Below, piece by piece: positions 35,176 to 43,162 of a stretch of 64,000 nucleotides of DNA. The notes under the pieces are model-generated. The model had not been told where the DNA came from. It did no database searches and saw only the letters and a program-made list of their open reading frames with translations. Location: contig NZ_QXGH01000020.1 of assembly GCF_003515065.1 (NCBI RefSeq), forward strand, positions 1-64,000. Direction: 5' to 3'. The stretch is from Nocardioides immobilis (lineage in GTDB: Bacteria; Actinomycetota; Actinomycetes; Propionibacteriales; Nocardioidaceae). The stretch's first letter is position 1; the number at the start of each line of letters is the position of its first letter. Made by a program: the position numbers and the translations under genes.

Positions 35176-35733
35176 ATGGCGGACCTCCAGGCCATCCTGA
35201 AGACGAACAAGGGCGACATCACGATCAACCTGTTCCCCAACCACGCACCGCGCACGGTGCAGAGCTTCGTTGGTCTGGCGACCGGCAACCCGGTCGAGGT
35301 GTCCGCGGACGGCCCCTACCGCCCGTCCCCGCGGGAGGGCTCGGCCGGATCCACGCCGTTCTACGACGGCCTCGCCTTCCACCGGATCATCCCCGGCTTC
35401 ATGATCCAGGGCGGCTGCCCGCAGGGCACCGGCACCGGCGGTCCCGGCTACAACTTCGACGACGAGCCGCACCCCGAGCTGACCTTCGACAAGCCCTACC
35501 TGCTGGCGATGGCGAACGCCGGCGTCCAGGGCGGCAAGGGCACCAACGGCTCGCAGTTCTTCATCACGGTCGGCGCGACGACGTGGCTGAACTTCAAGCA
35601 CACCATCTTCGGCGAGGTCGCCGACCAGGCCGGACGCGACGTCGTCGACGCGATCGCCGCCGTCCCGACCGGCCCGGGTGACCGCCCCAAGGAGCCGGTC
35701 GTCATCGAGTCGGTTGAGATCACCGGGGCCTGA
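35176..35733 (+). CDS. ppiA: Cyclophilin-type peptidyl-prolyl cis-trans isomerase
   Basis: 185 residues covering a complete cyclophilin domain: TNKGDITINLFPNHAPRTV, FHRIIPGFMIQGG (catalytic Arg and Phe), GTNGSQFFITVGAT and FKHTIFGEV. There is no signal peptide, so it is cytoplasmic. ATG 35176 was preferred over an upstream in-frame codon because GCGAAAGGCAG precedes it and homology starts there. A ppiA gene near crgA and the pknB cluster is the standard actinobacterial arrangement. The rhomboid gene begins on the next base after its stop. Confidence 0.93.
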   Translation: MADLQAILKTNKGDITINLFPNHAPRTVQSFVGLATGNPVEVSADGPYRPSPREGSAGSTPFYDGLAFHRIIPGFMIQGGCPQGTGTGGPGYNFDDEPHPELTFDKPYLLAMANAGVQGGKGTNGSQFFITVGATTWLNFKHTIFGEVADQAGRDVVDAIAAVPTGPGDRPKEPVVIESVEITGA

Positions 35734-36681
35734 GTGACCGGTCCGTCGGGGCCGTCGGGGCCGCCGGCCGGGGTGCCGACCTGCTATCGGCACCCCGACC
35801 GCGAGACCTACGTCCGGTGCCAGCGCTGCGAGAAGGCGATCTGCCCGGACTGCATGCGTGACGCAGCCGTCGGCTTCCACTGCCCGGACTGCGTCAAGGA
35901 GGGCGCGAAGACCACGCGCCAGGCGCAGGCGGCGTACGGCGGCCGCCGCTCCGCCGATCCACGGGTGACCACGTTCGTCCTGATCGGGCTCAACGGCCTG
36001 GTGTGGGCGGCGATCCTCGCGACCGGCTGGACGAAGAGCCTGCTCGTCGACCGGCTCGCCCTGCTCCCGACCGGGCGGTGCTACGAGGAGGGCAACGCGG
36101 AGGTCTACTACCCCAGCCTCGACTCCGACCGCCTCTGCGAGGGGGTGCCGGACGGCTCCTGGTTCCCCGGGGTGTCCGACGGTGCCTACTGGCAGCTGGT
36201 CACCAGCATGTTCTCGCACGTGCAGATCTGGCACATCGGCTTCAACATGCTGGTGCTCTTCCTGCTCGGACCCCAGCTCGAGGCGGTGCTCGGCCGCGCT
36301 CGCTACCTCGCGCTCTACCTCGTGTCCGGGCTGGCGGGCTCGGTCTGCGTCTACTGGTTCTCCGGCGAGGGCTCGGCGACGCTCGGCGCCTCCGGCGCGA
36401 TCTTCGGCCTGATGGGCGCGCTGCTGATCGTGGTCCACAAGGTCGGCGGCAACGTGCAGAGCATCGTGATGTGGCTCGGCATCAACGCCGTGCTGACGTT
36501 CACGTTCCCCAACGTGTCCTGGCAGGGCCACCTCGGCGGCTTCCTCGGCGGCGCTCTCGTGACCGCGATCGTGGTCTACGCGCCCAAGGACCGGCGCCGG
36601 CAGCTCCAGGTCGCGGGCATCACCCTGGTGGTCGTGGCGCTGTCCGCTGCCACGCTCGCCCGCACCGCCGTACTCGCGTAG
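35734..36681 (+). CDS. Rhomboid-family intramembrane serine protease with N-terminal zinc finger
   Basis: 315 residues. An N-terminal B-box-like zinc finger (CYRHPDRETYVRCQRC, ICPDC, FHCPDC) precedes six membrane helices. The catalytic dyad is S220 in GASGAIFG and H266 in GHLGG, and the WHIGFNMLVLFLLG helix carries the oxyanion Asn. It cleaves membrane proteins within the bilayer; its substrates are unknown. GTG 35734 directly follows the ppiA stop. A palindrome-rich gap separates it from convergent crgA. Confidence 0.92.
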   Translation: MTGPSGPSGPPAGVPTCYRHPDRETYVRCQRCEKAICPDCMRDAAVGFHCPDCVKEGAKTTRQAQAAYGGRRSADPRVTTFVLIGLNGLVWAAILATGWTKSLLVDRLALLPTGRCYEEGNAEVYYPSLDSDRLCEGVPDGSWFPGVSDGAYWQLVTSMFSHVQIWHIGFNMLVLFLLGPQLEAVLGRARYLALYLVSGLAGSVCVYWFSGEGSATLGASGAIFGLMGALLIVVHKVGGNVQSIVMWLGINAVLTFTFPNVSWQGHLGGFLGGALVTAIVVYAPKDRRRQLQVAGITLVVVALSAATLARTAVLA

Positions 36682-36772
36682 GAACTCTGCTGCGGAGTTC
36701 CCACAGGTTTCCCCACAGCTGTGGGTAACTACAACGTTGTAGTTATCCCCCGCTGTGGAGAACCCTGTGGAG
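36681..36772. repeat. Palindrome-rich intergenic region with DnaA-box-like elements
   Basis: Within 92 bp there are a GGAACTC/GAGTTCC hairpin (36681-36701), a perfect CCCACAGCTGTGGG palindrome (36712-36725), a perfect 20-bp palindrome TAACTACAACGTTGTAGTTA (36726-36745) and two CTGTGGAG direct repeats (36753, 36765). TTACCCACA and TTCTCCACA on the minus strand each differ by one base from the DnaA box TTATCCACA. It may simply be a double terminator between convergent genes. Confidence 0.6.
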
Positions 36773-36777
36773 GAGCG

Positions 36778-37302
36778 CTACTCCCACTTGGTGGCGAACG
36801 TGAACCCCACGGCCATGAAGGCGATGCCGACGAAGAGGTTCTTCTGCTCGAGGTCGTTGAAGACCGCGAGGTCCTGCGCGTGGTCGCCGGTGCCGACGAC
36901 GTAGTAGGTGCAGATCCACAGCAGGCCGAGGACGAAGCAGCCGAGCATGCCGACCACGACACCGCGGCCGCGGCCGAGCGGGGTCGACGGGTGGGCGGCG
37001 ATCATCAGGCCGAGCATGATCGCGCCGAAGCCGATCAGGTAGTTCCACTCCTGCAGGTCGCCCATGAGCTGCCAACCGGTGACGACGCCCTCCTTGCCGG
37101 CGTCGAGGTCGAACAGGGGCTTGTCGTCGTCGCCGAAGCCGGCGACCGGACGAACGCCGATGTAGTAGTACGCCATCCAGGCGATGCCGCCCAGCATGAG
37201 CACCAGCGAGACCAGGAAGCGGATGCTGAACATCGGACCGCTCGACGGGTCCTTGAACGCCGCGTTGTCCGAGCGCTTCAGGCTCGGCCGGGAGAACTTC
37301 AC
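36778..37302 (-). CDS. crgA: CrgA-like cell-division membrane protein with doubled core
   Basis: 174 residues. Two halves each show the CrgA pattern of membrane helix, loop, LxxWN-type motif and second helix: LVSLVLMLGGIAWMAYYYI...EWNYLIGFGAIMLGLMIA, and VVVGMLGCFVLGLLWICTYY...EQKNLFVGIAFMAVGFTFATKW. The final ATKW matches the CrgA C-terminus. Typical CrgA is only about 85-95 residues, so this looks like a duplication. CrgA bridges FtsZ and the septal penicillin-binding machinery. Its location beside ppiA and the pknB cluster supports the call. Confidence 0.7.
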   Translation of the reverse strand: MKFSRPSLKRSDNAAFKDPSSGPMFSIRFLVSLVLMLGGIAWMAYYYIGVRPVAGFGDDDKPLFDLDAGKEGVVTGWQLMGDLQEWNYLIGFGAIMLGLMIAAHPSTPLGRGRGVVVGMLGCFVLGLLWICTYYVVGTGDHAQDLAVFNDLEQKNLFVGIAFMAVGFTFATKWE

Positions 37303-37388
37303 TTCGCTGGCTCCTCAACTCTGCACCGGCGGCATCAGGGCTCGACACCTCGGTACGACGTACGTGGTCGCCGCCTACCCTAGACACC

Positions 37389-38216
37389 ATGACGGGTGCG
37401 CACACGGCTGGGCCGACCGAGGCCGCGCCCCAGCCCGAGCCCGAGGACGCGCCCCAGCCCCCGCCACAGCGCCGGCGCCGGTCGCTCGCCTGGCGGATCG
37501 GCACGCCGGGCGTCGCGATTCTCAGTGGTGCCCTGTTCGTGATCTCGGCGGCCGACAGCCGCGGCACCGACCTGCGACCCGGCCGCTACACGGACCTCGC
37601 CGGGCTGGTCGAGGCGGAGGCAGCCGAGTACGAGGAGATCCGGCAGGACCTCGAGGACCTCGAGGACGAGGTCGATGCGCTGACGGAGGACGTCCAGACG
37701 CTGGGGGTCACCCGCACCCGGGGCCGGATCGAGGTGCTGCGGGACCCCGCGGGCCTCGAGCCGCGCACCGGTGCGGGCGTGTCGGTCACGCTGAGCGACG
37801 CTCCGGAGGAGAACCTCGACGAGGCCGTCGCCCACGACTACAAGGCCGACCGGCTGGTCGTGCACCAGCAGGACATCCAGGCGGTCGTCAACGCGCTCTG
37901 GGCGGGAGGCGCGACCGCGGTCACCATCGCCGGGCAGCGGGTCATCACCACCACCGGCATCAAGTGCGAGGGCAACGCCGTCCAGCTGCAGGGCGTCCCC
38001 TACCCGCAGCCCTACGTGATCCAGGCCGTGGGCGACCCGGACGACCTGATGGCCGCCCTCGACGCCGATCCGCTCGTCAGCGGCTACCGCTCGGACGCCG
38101 TGAACCCCTACCTCGAGATCGGGTGGGACGCGGAGACCGAGGACGAGGTCGTCGCGCCGGCGTACGACGGACTCCTCGACCTGCGCTACGCCCGGCCGGT
38201 CGTCACGAACCCCTAG
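37389..38216 (+). CDS. DUF881 domain protein
   Basis: 275 residues: a Pro-rich cytosolic N-terminus, a membrane helix (IGTPGVAILSGALFVISAA), a coiled coil (EYEEIRQDLEDLEDEVDALT) and a DUF881 domain (GAGVSVTLSDAP, VHQQDIQAVVNALWAGGA, ITIAGQRV-like AVTIAGQRVITTTG). DUF881 proteins are division-site-associated membrane proteins in actinobacteria and Firmicutes. It is convergent with pknB, overlapping its end by 4 bp. Confidence 0.88.
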   Translation: MTGAHTAGPTEAAPQPEPEDAPQPPPQRRRRSLAWRIGTPGVAILSGALFVISAADSRGTDLRPGRYTDLAGLVEAEAAEYEEIRQDLEDLEDEVDALTEDVQTLGVTRTRGRIEVLRDPAGLEPRTGAGVSVTLSDAPEENLDEAVAHDYKADRLVVHQQDIQAVVNALWAGGATAVTIAGQRVITTTGIKCEGNAVQLQGVPYPQPYVIQAVGDPDDLMAALDADPLVSGYRSDAVNPYLEIGWDAETEDEVVAPAYDGLLDLRYARPVVTNP

Positions 38217-40156
38217 TCGTTGTCGTTCCCGTTGGGCGGCGGGACGCTGAGCACGTTGAGCGGGTCGCTCCCCGCCGCGACCTCGTCGCCGTCGCTGTAC
38301 GTGTCGCCGTCGGAGTCAGGGTTGTTGGGATCGGTGCCCAGCGTCGCCTCGTCCTCGTCGGACAGGCCGTCGCCGTCGGTGTCGGTCGGCGGCGGCGGAG
38401 CCGAGGTGGTGGGCTCCTCGAAGGTGGAGACGAAGATGGTGACCGTCTCGCCCTGGTCGAGCTCCTCGCCCTCGCCGGGGATCACGTCGGTGACCTCGCC
38501 CTTCGGGGCCTCGGACGTGGTGTCCTCGCGGACGTCGACCTCGAACCCTGCCTGGATGATCAGTCGCTCGGCCTCACCCTGCCGCTTCCCGATGACCTGA
38601 GGCACGACCTCGGGACCGTCGGAGACGCAGAGCGTGACCATGTCGTCGCGGCCGACCGAGGCCTCCGGCTGCGGGGTCTGCTCGACCACCGTGCCGGCGG
38701 CGTCGTCGGTGTCGCACCGCTCGGACGCGACCGTGATGTTGGCGCGCTTGATGCCGGCGTCGACCAGGTCGGCGATCGCGATCCGCTCCAGGCTGCCGAT
38801 CACCCGCGGCATCGCGAAGTCGCAGGGTCCGCTGCTGAGCACCAGTGAGACCGGGGTGCCGGGGTCGACGTAGACCTCCGCCTCGGGGTCCTGCTCGATC
38901 ACCCGGCGGGCGTCGTACTGGTCGCTGCACTGGCGCTGCTTGTCGTCGATGTCCGTGAGCCCCTCGTCGGAGAGGAGCCCGCGGGCCTCGTCGACCTCGT
39001 AGCCCACGACCGACGGCACCTGGACGTCGGTCGGCTCGTCGGGGAAGAGCTTCGGCCACACGACGTAGGCGGCGGCCAGCACCGCCAGGACCAGCAGTCC
39101 CAGCACCAGCCAGAGCCAGATCTTGCGGCTGCGGTCGCGGTCGTCGGCGGGCGGCGCGGGCCGCTGCCGGACCTGGGTCTCGGCCGTGCCGTTGACGGCC
39201 GGGACCACAGCGGTCGCCGTGGTCGACGGCTCGTCGGGGAGGGGCGGCGGTGCGACCGCCGACACCGGCCGCCCGGCCAGGTAGCGCTCGATGTCGGCGC
39301 GCATCTGGGCCGCCGACTGGTAGCGGTCCTCGACCCGCTTCGCGAGCGCCTTCATGACGATCGCGTCGATGTCGGGAGTCAGGTCGGCGTCGTGGTGGGA
39401 CGGGGGTACGGCGGGCTCGCGCACGTGTTGGTACGCGACGGCGACCGGGCTGTCGCCCACGAACGGCGGCCGGCCGGTGAGGAGCTCGTAGAGGAGGCAG
39501 CCCGCCGAGTAGACGTCGGAACGGGAGTCGACCGACTCGCCGCGGGCCTGCTCGGGCGAGAGGTACTGGGCGGTGCCGACGACCGCCGCGGTCTGGGTCA
39601 TCGACGACGCGGCGTCGCTGATCGCGCGGGCGATGCCGAAGTCCATCACCTTCACGTCGCCCGACGGCGTGAGCATCACGTTGCCGGGCTTGATGTCGCG
39701 GTGGATGATCCCGGCGCGGTGGCTGTAGTCGAGGGCGGAGAGCACGCCGCTGGTGATCTCGAGAGCCCGCTCGGGCAGGATCTTGCGACCCTCGCGGAGG
39801 ATGTCGCGCAGGGTGCGCCCGGCGACGTACTCCATGACGATGTAGGGCTGCTGGACGATGTCGCCGCCGTCGTCCTTGGCCTCCTCGCCGGTGTCGTAGA
39901 CCGCGACGATCGCCGGGTGGTTGAGCGAGGCCGAGGACTGCGCCTCGCGCCGGAAACGCGCCTGGAAGGTGGCATCGCTGGCCAGGTCGGTGCGCAGCCG
40001 CTTGACCGCGACCACGCGACCGAGGCGGGCGTCGATGCCCTTGCGGACCTCGGCCATGCCGCCGCGACCGAGCAGCTCACCGAGCTGGTAGCGGCCGCCG
40101 ACCGTCGATCCCGACCCGGTCGAACCGGTCGGGCCCGGGGGCCCGGCGTTGCTCAT
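38213..40156 (-). CDS. pknB: Ser/Thr protein kinase PknB with PASTA domains and a TSP3-like tail
   Basis: 647 residues. The kinase domain (about 20-292) has GRGGMAEV, K52, HRD at 152-154 and DFG at 172-174. A membrane helix (347-368) leads to three extracellular PASTA repeats (about 377-443, 446-515, 516-577) that bind muropeptides. The end is unusual: residues 592-634 read TDTDGDGLSDEDE, LGTDPNNPDSDGDTYSDGDE and AAGSDPLNV, a thrombospondin type 3-like Ca2+-binding repeat. PknB controls cell-wall synthesis and division. It is the last gene of the fhaA-pknB operon; the start overlaps the pknA stop. Confidence 0.95.
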   Translation of the reverse strand: MSNAGPPGPTGSTGSGSTVGGRYQLGELLGRGGMAEVRKGIDARLGRVVAVKRLRTDLASDATFQARFRREAQSSASLNHPAIVAVYDTGEEAKDDGGDIVQQPYIVMEYVAGRTLRDILREGRKILPERALEITSGVLSALDYSHRAGIIHRDIKPGNVMLTPSGDVKVMDFGIARAISDAASSMTQTAAVVGTAQYLSPEQARGESVDSRSDVYSAGCLLYELLTGRPPFVGDSPVAVAYQHVREPAVPPSHHDADLTPDIDAIVMKALAKRVEDRYQSAAQMRADIERYLAGRPVSAVAPPPLPDEPSTTATAVVPAVNGTAETQVRQRPAPPADDRDRSRKIWLWLVLGLLVLAVLAAAYVVWPKLFPDEPTDVQVPSVVGYEVDEARGLLSDEGLTDIDDKQRQCSDQYDARRVIEQDPEAEVYVDPGTPVSLVLSSGPCDFAMPRVIGSLERIAIADLVDAGIKRANITVASERCDTDDAAGTVVEQTPQPEASVGRDDMVTLCVSDGPEVVPQVIGKRQGEAERLIIQAGFEVDVREDTTSEAPKGEVTDVIPGEGEELDQGETVTIFVSTFEEPTTSAPPPPTDTDGDGLSDEDEATLGTDPNNPDSDGDTYSDGDEVAAGSDPLNVLSVPPPNGNDND

Positions 40157-41658
40157 CCGTTGTCACCTTCCGTCAGATCAGTGCCGCCAGTGTCCGTGCC
40201 GGCCGTGTCCGACGGCGGCGTCGTCTCGGTGGTCGGCGTCTCGGTGGTCGGCGTCTCGGTGGGCGCGGGCGCCCCCCAGTAGTGCACGTCGATCGAGTCG
40301 CCCACCTCGTACTCGCCGCCCTGGAGGGAGCTCACGGTGTCCTGCTCCTCACCGCCGGGGTTCTGGTCCTCGATGAGCACCGGGTCCAGCCCCAGGCGCT
40401 GGAGCTCGGCCTCGACCTCGAACCGATCCCGGCCGATGTAGTCGGCGGCGTTGATGGTCACGGTCTCATCCACCGTGGTCGTCGGTGTGGTCGGCTCGCT
40501 GGACGTCGTCTCGCTCGTGGCGGAGGTCACTTCGGAGGTCCTGCGGGTGGGGGCCTCGTCGCTGGTGGGCTCCTCGTCGTCCTGTCCCAGCAGGAAGACG
40601 ACGAGCGCGATCGCCGCGGCGACGAGGAGCAGCACGATCAGGACGACGGCGAGGACGGGCTTCTTCCGCTTCTCCGGCGGCGCGGTGCCCTCGTAGGCCG
40701 ACGGCCGGTCCAGCCGCGGCGTGGGACCCGCCACCGCGGCAGGGGCGACCTGCTCCGAGGTGGTGGGGAGCACGGCGGTCGCGTCGGTCAGCGGCATCGG
40801 CGGTACGGCGGCGGGCGGCGCGACCTCGGCACCCCGGAGCGCGGCCGCGAGCTCCCCGCCGTCGGCGTACCGCTGGGTGGGGTCCTTGTCCAGCGCCCGC
40901 CGGACGATGCTCCGCAGGTCCTCCGGCAGTTCGGCGGGCAGCTCGGGGACGGGCTGCTGCAGGTGCGCGAGCGCCGTGGCGATCGGGCTGTCGGCCTCGA
41001 ACGGCCGCCGTCCGGTCAGGCACTCGAAGGCGACCACGCCGAGCGAGTAGACGTCGGACGCCGGCACCGACGGGTTGCCGCGCGCCTGCTCGGGCGAGAG
41101 GTACTGCGGGGTGCCCATCACCGCGCCGGTGCGGGTGATCTGGGCGTCATCTGCGGCGCGGGCGATGCCGAAGTCGGTGACCTTCACCCGACGGTCCGGG
41201 GTGACGATCAGGTTGGCGGGCTTCACGTCGCGGTGGACGATGCCGGCACGGTGGGCGACCGCGAGCGCATCCGCGGTCTGCAGGACCAGGTCGCGCACGA
41301 CCGCCGGGTCGAGGGCCCGACCGCTGCCCTTCGCCTGGGCCAGCAGAGTCGACAGCGGCTGGCCCTCGACCAGCTCCATCACGAGGTACGGCGACCCGGC
41401 GTGGTCCGGGCCCGGGTCGGAGTTGTAGTCGAAGACCCCCGCGATGCCGGGGTGCTGGAGCGCGGCCGCGTTGCGGGCCTCGGTCTCGAACCGGGTGCGG
41501 AACTGCGGGTCGTCGGCGTACTCGTGCTTGAGCACCTTCACGGCGACCGGGCGGTTGAGGCGGGTGTCGGTGGCGCGCCAGACGACGCCCATCCCGCCGG
41601 TGGCGATCCGCTCGTCGAGCCGGTAGCGGTGGGCCCCGTCGGCGTACTGATCAGTCAT
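40153..41658 (-). CDS. pknA: Ser/Thr protein kinase PknA
   Basis: 501 residues. The kinase domain has ATGGMGVVW, K41, HRD at 142-144 and DFG at 162-164 (activation loop TRTGAVMGTPQYLSPE). A membrane helix lies at about 334-358. Outside are a Thr/Ser-rich linker and one PASTA-like repeat (about 400-461, IGRDRFEVEAELQRLGLDPV), then a Thr/Pro-rich tail (PTETPTTETPTTETT). It phosphorylates division and cell-wall proteins with PknB. Stop and start overlap pknB (ATGA), and its N-terminus overlaps the pbpA end by 8 bp. Confidence 0.94.
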   Translation of the reverse strand: MTDQYADGAHRYRLDERIATGGMGVVWRATDTRLNRPVAVKVLKHEYADDPQFRTRFETEARNAAALQHPGIAGVFDYNSDPGPDHAGSPYLVMELVEGQPLSTLLAQAKGSGRALDPAVVRDLVLQTADALAVAHRAGIVHRDVKPANLIVTPDRRVKVTDFGIARAADDAQITRTGAVMGTPQYLSPEQARGNPSVPASDVYSLGVVAFECLTGRRPFEADSPIATALAHLQQPVPELPAELPEDLRSIVRRALDKDPTQRYADGGELAAALRGAEVAPPAAVPPMPLTDATAVLPTTSEQVAPAAVAGPTPRLDRPSAYEGTAPPEKRKKPVLAVVLIVLLLVAAAIALVVFLLGQDDEEPTSDEAPTRRTSEVTSATSETTSSEPTTPTTTVDETVTINAADYIGRDRFEVEAELQRLGLDPVLIEDQNPGGEEQDTVSSLQGGEYEVGDSIDVHYWGAPAPTETPTTETPTTETTPPSDTAGTDTGGTDLTEGDNG

Positions 41659-43162
41659 TCAGGACCGCCTCCATCACTGCCTTCGCTATCGGTCCGCCCA
41701 GGGCGCCGCCGGCGATCTCCTTGCCGGGCGCCTCCTGGATCATGACCGCCACGGCGACCTCCGCGTCCTCGGCGGGCCCGAATGAGACGAACCAGCCGTA
41801 CGGCGGCAGTCCCTCCACGCCGCGCTGCGCCGTGCCGGTCTTGCCGGCGATGCTCACGCCGGGGATCGCGGCGGGGGAGGCGGTGCCGTTGGCAACGGTC
41901 TCGACCATCAGGTCGGTGACCTGGTCGGCGGTGGTCGGGGAGACGGCGTCGCGCAGCTCCTCGGGCTCGGTGGTCTCGAGCGTCTCGTACTCCGCGGACT
42001 GCACCTCCTCGACCAGGTAGGGCCGCATCAGGGTGCCGCGGTTGGCCAGCGCCGACACGACCATCGCCATCTGCAGCGGCGTCGACTGCACCTCGAACTG
42101 GCCGAAGCCGGTCTGGGCGGTCTGGGCGTCGTTGAGCTCGACCTGCGAGCCGTCGGCACCCTCGACGCTCTCCGGGTAGACCGACTGCGCCTGCGGTGAC
42201 AGGTCATTGAGGTAGTCGCTGTTGAAGCCGAACGCCTCGGCCTGCTCCCGCATCTTCTCCGGCCCGAGCTCGACCGCCATCTTCGCGAACGCGGTGTTGC
42301 ACGAGTAGGCCATCGCGGTCAGGAACGAGACCTCCTCGGGGCTGCACTGGAAGCGGCCCTCGTTGTCGATCACGTTGCTCTCGCCGGTGGTGCCGGGCGT
42401 CTGCCAGGTGGCGCCGGACGGGACGTTGTCGTCGGAGGAGTAGAGGCCGTTCTCGATCGCGGCCGCGGCCGTGACCACCTTGAACGTGGACCCCGGGAAG
42501 AGCCGGGTCTGGATCGCGCGGTTGACCAGCGGCTCGCGGTCGTCCTCGTCGAGCCGCTCGTAGGCCTGCTCGGAAGCGTCGAAGTCGTGGGTCGCGAGGT
42601 CGTTGGGGTCGTACGTCGGCAGCGACACCATCGCCAGGATCCGGCCGGTCTTCGGCTCGATCGCCACGACCGAGCCCTCGCCCTCGGGTCCGACGGTCGA
42701 CAGGAGGGCGTCGTACGCCGCCTGCTGGGCCGCGGGGTCGAGCGTGGTGAGGACGTTGCCGCCCTTGTTGCTCTGGTTCTGCGCGAGGTCGATGAGCCGG
42801 GTCACGAACAGCCGCGGGTCCTCGCCGGAGAGGACGGTGTTCTGGGAGCGCTCGATGCCGGTCTGGGTGCCGAGCGTGAGGAAGCCGGTGATGTTCGCGT
42901 AGAGCCGGGGCTTGGGGTAGACGCGGAGGTACTTGTACCGGTCGTCGAACTCCTCGCTGCGCGCCAGCGTGACCTGGTCGCGGCCCTCGCCGGCGAGGAT
43001 CTCGCCCCGCTCGCGACTGAACGCGGCCTCGGCGACCCGGGCGTTGAGCGGGTCGGTGTTGAGCTCCTCGGCGTGCCAGAACTGCAGGTAGGTGATGTTC
43101 ACCATCAGCGCCAGGAAGAGGAACATGCAGAAGATGGAGACCGTGCGGATCGGCCGGTTCAC
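41651..43162 (-). CDS. pbpA: Class B penicillin-binding protein (PbpA)
   Basis: 503 residues: an N-terminal membrane helix (FCMFLFLALMVNITYLQFW), a dimerisation-type domain and a transpeptidase domain with STFK (225-228), SCN (287-289) and KTGT (441-444). It cross-links peptidoglycan and partners with the RodA/FtsW protein encoded just upstream. The GTG start overlaps the rodA stop. The gene order rodA-pbpA-pknA-pknB is the conserved actinobacterial one. Confidence 0.95.
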   Translation of the reverse strand: MNRPIRTVSIFCMFLFLALMVNITYLQFWHAEELNTDPLNARVAEAAFSRERGEILAGEGRDQVTLARSEEFDDRYKYLRVYPKPRLYANITGFLTLGTQTGIERSQNTVLSGEDPRLFVTRLIDLAQNQSNKGGNVLTTLDPAAQQAAYDALLSTVGPEGEGSVVAIEPKTGRILAMVSLPTYDPNDLATHDFDASEQAYERLDEDDREPLVNRAIQTRLFPGSTFKVVTAAAAIENGLYSSDDNVPSGATWQTPGTTGESNVIDNEGRFQCSPEEVSFLTAMAYSCNTAFAKMAVELGPEKMREQAEAFGFNSDYLNDLSPQAQSVYPESVEGADGSQVELNDAQTAQTGFGQFEVQSTPLQMAMVVSALANRGTLMRPYLVEEVQSAEYETLETTEPEELRDAVSPTTADQVTDLMVETVANGTASPAAIPGVSIAGKTGTAQRGVEGLPPYGWFVSFGPAEDAEVAVAVMIQEAPGKEIAGGALGGPIAKAVMEAVLND

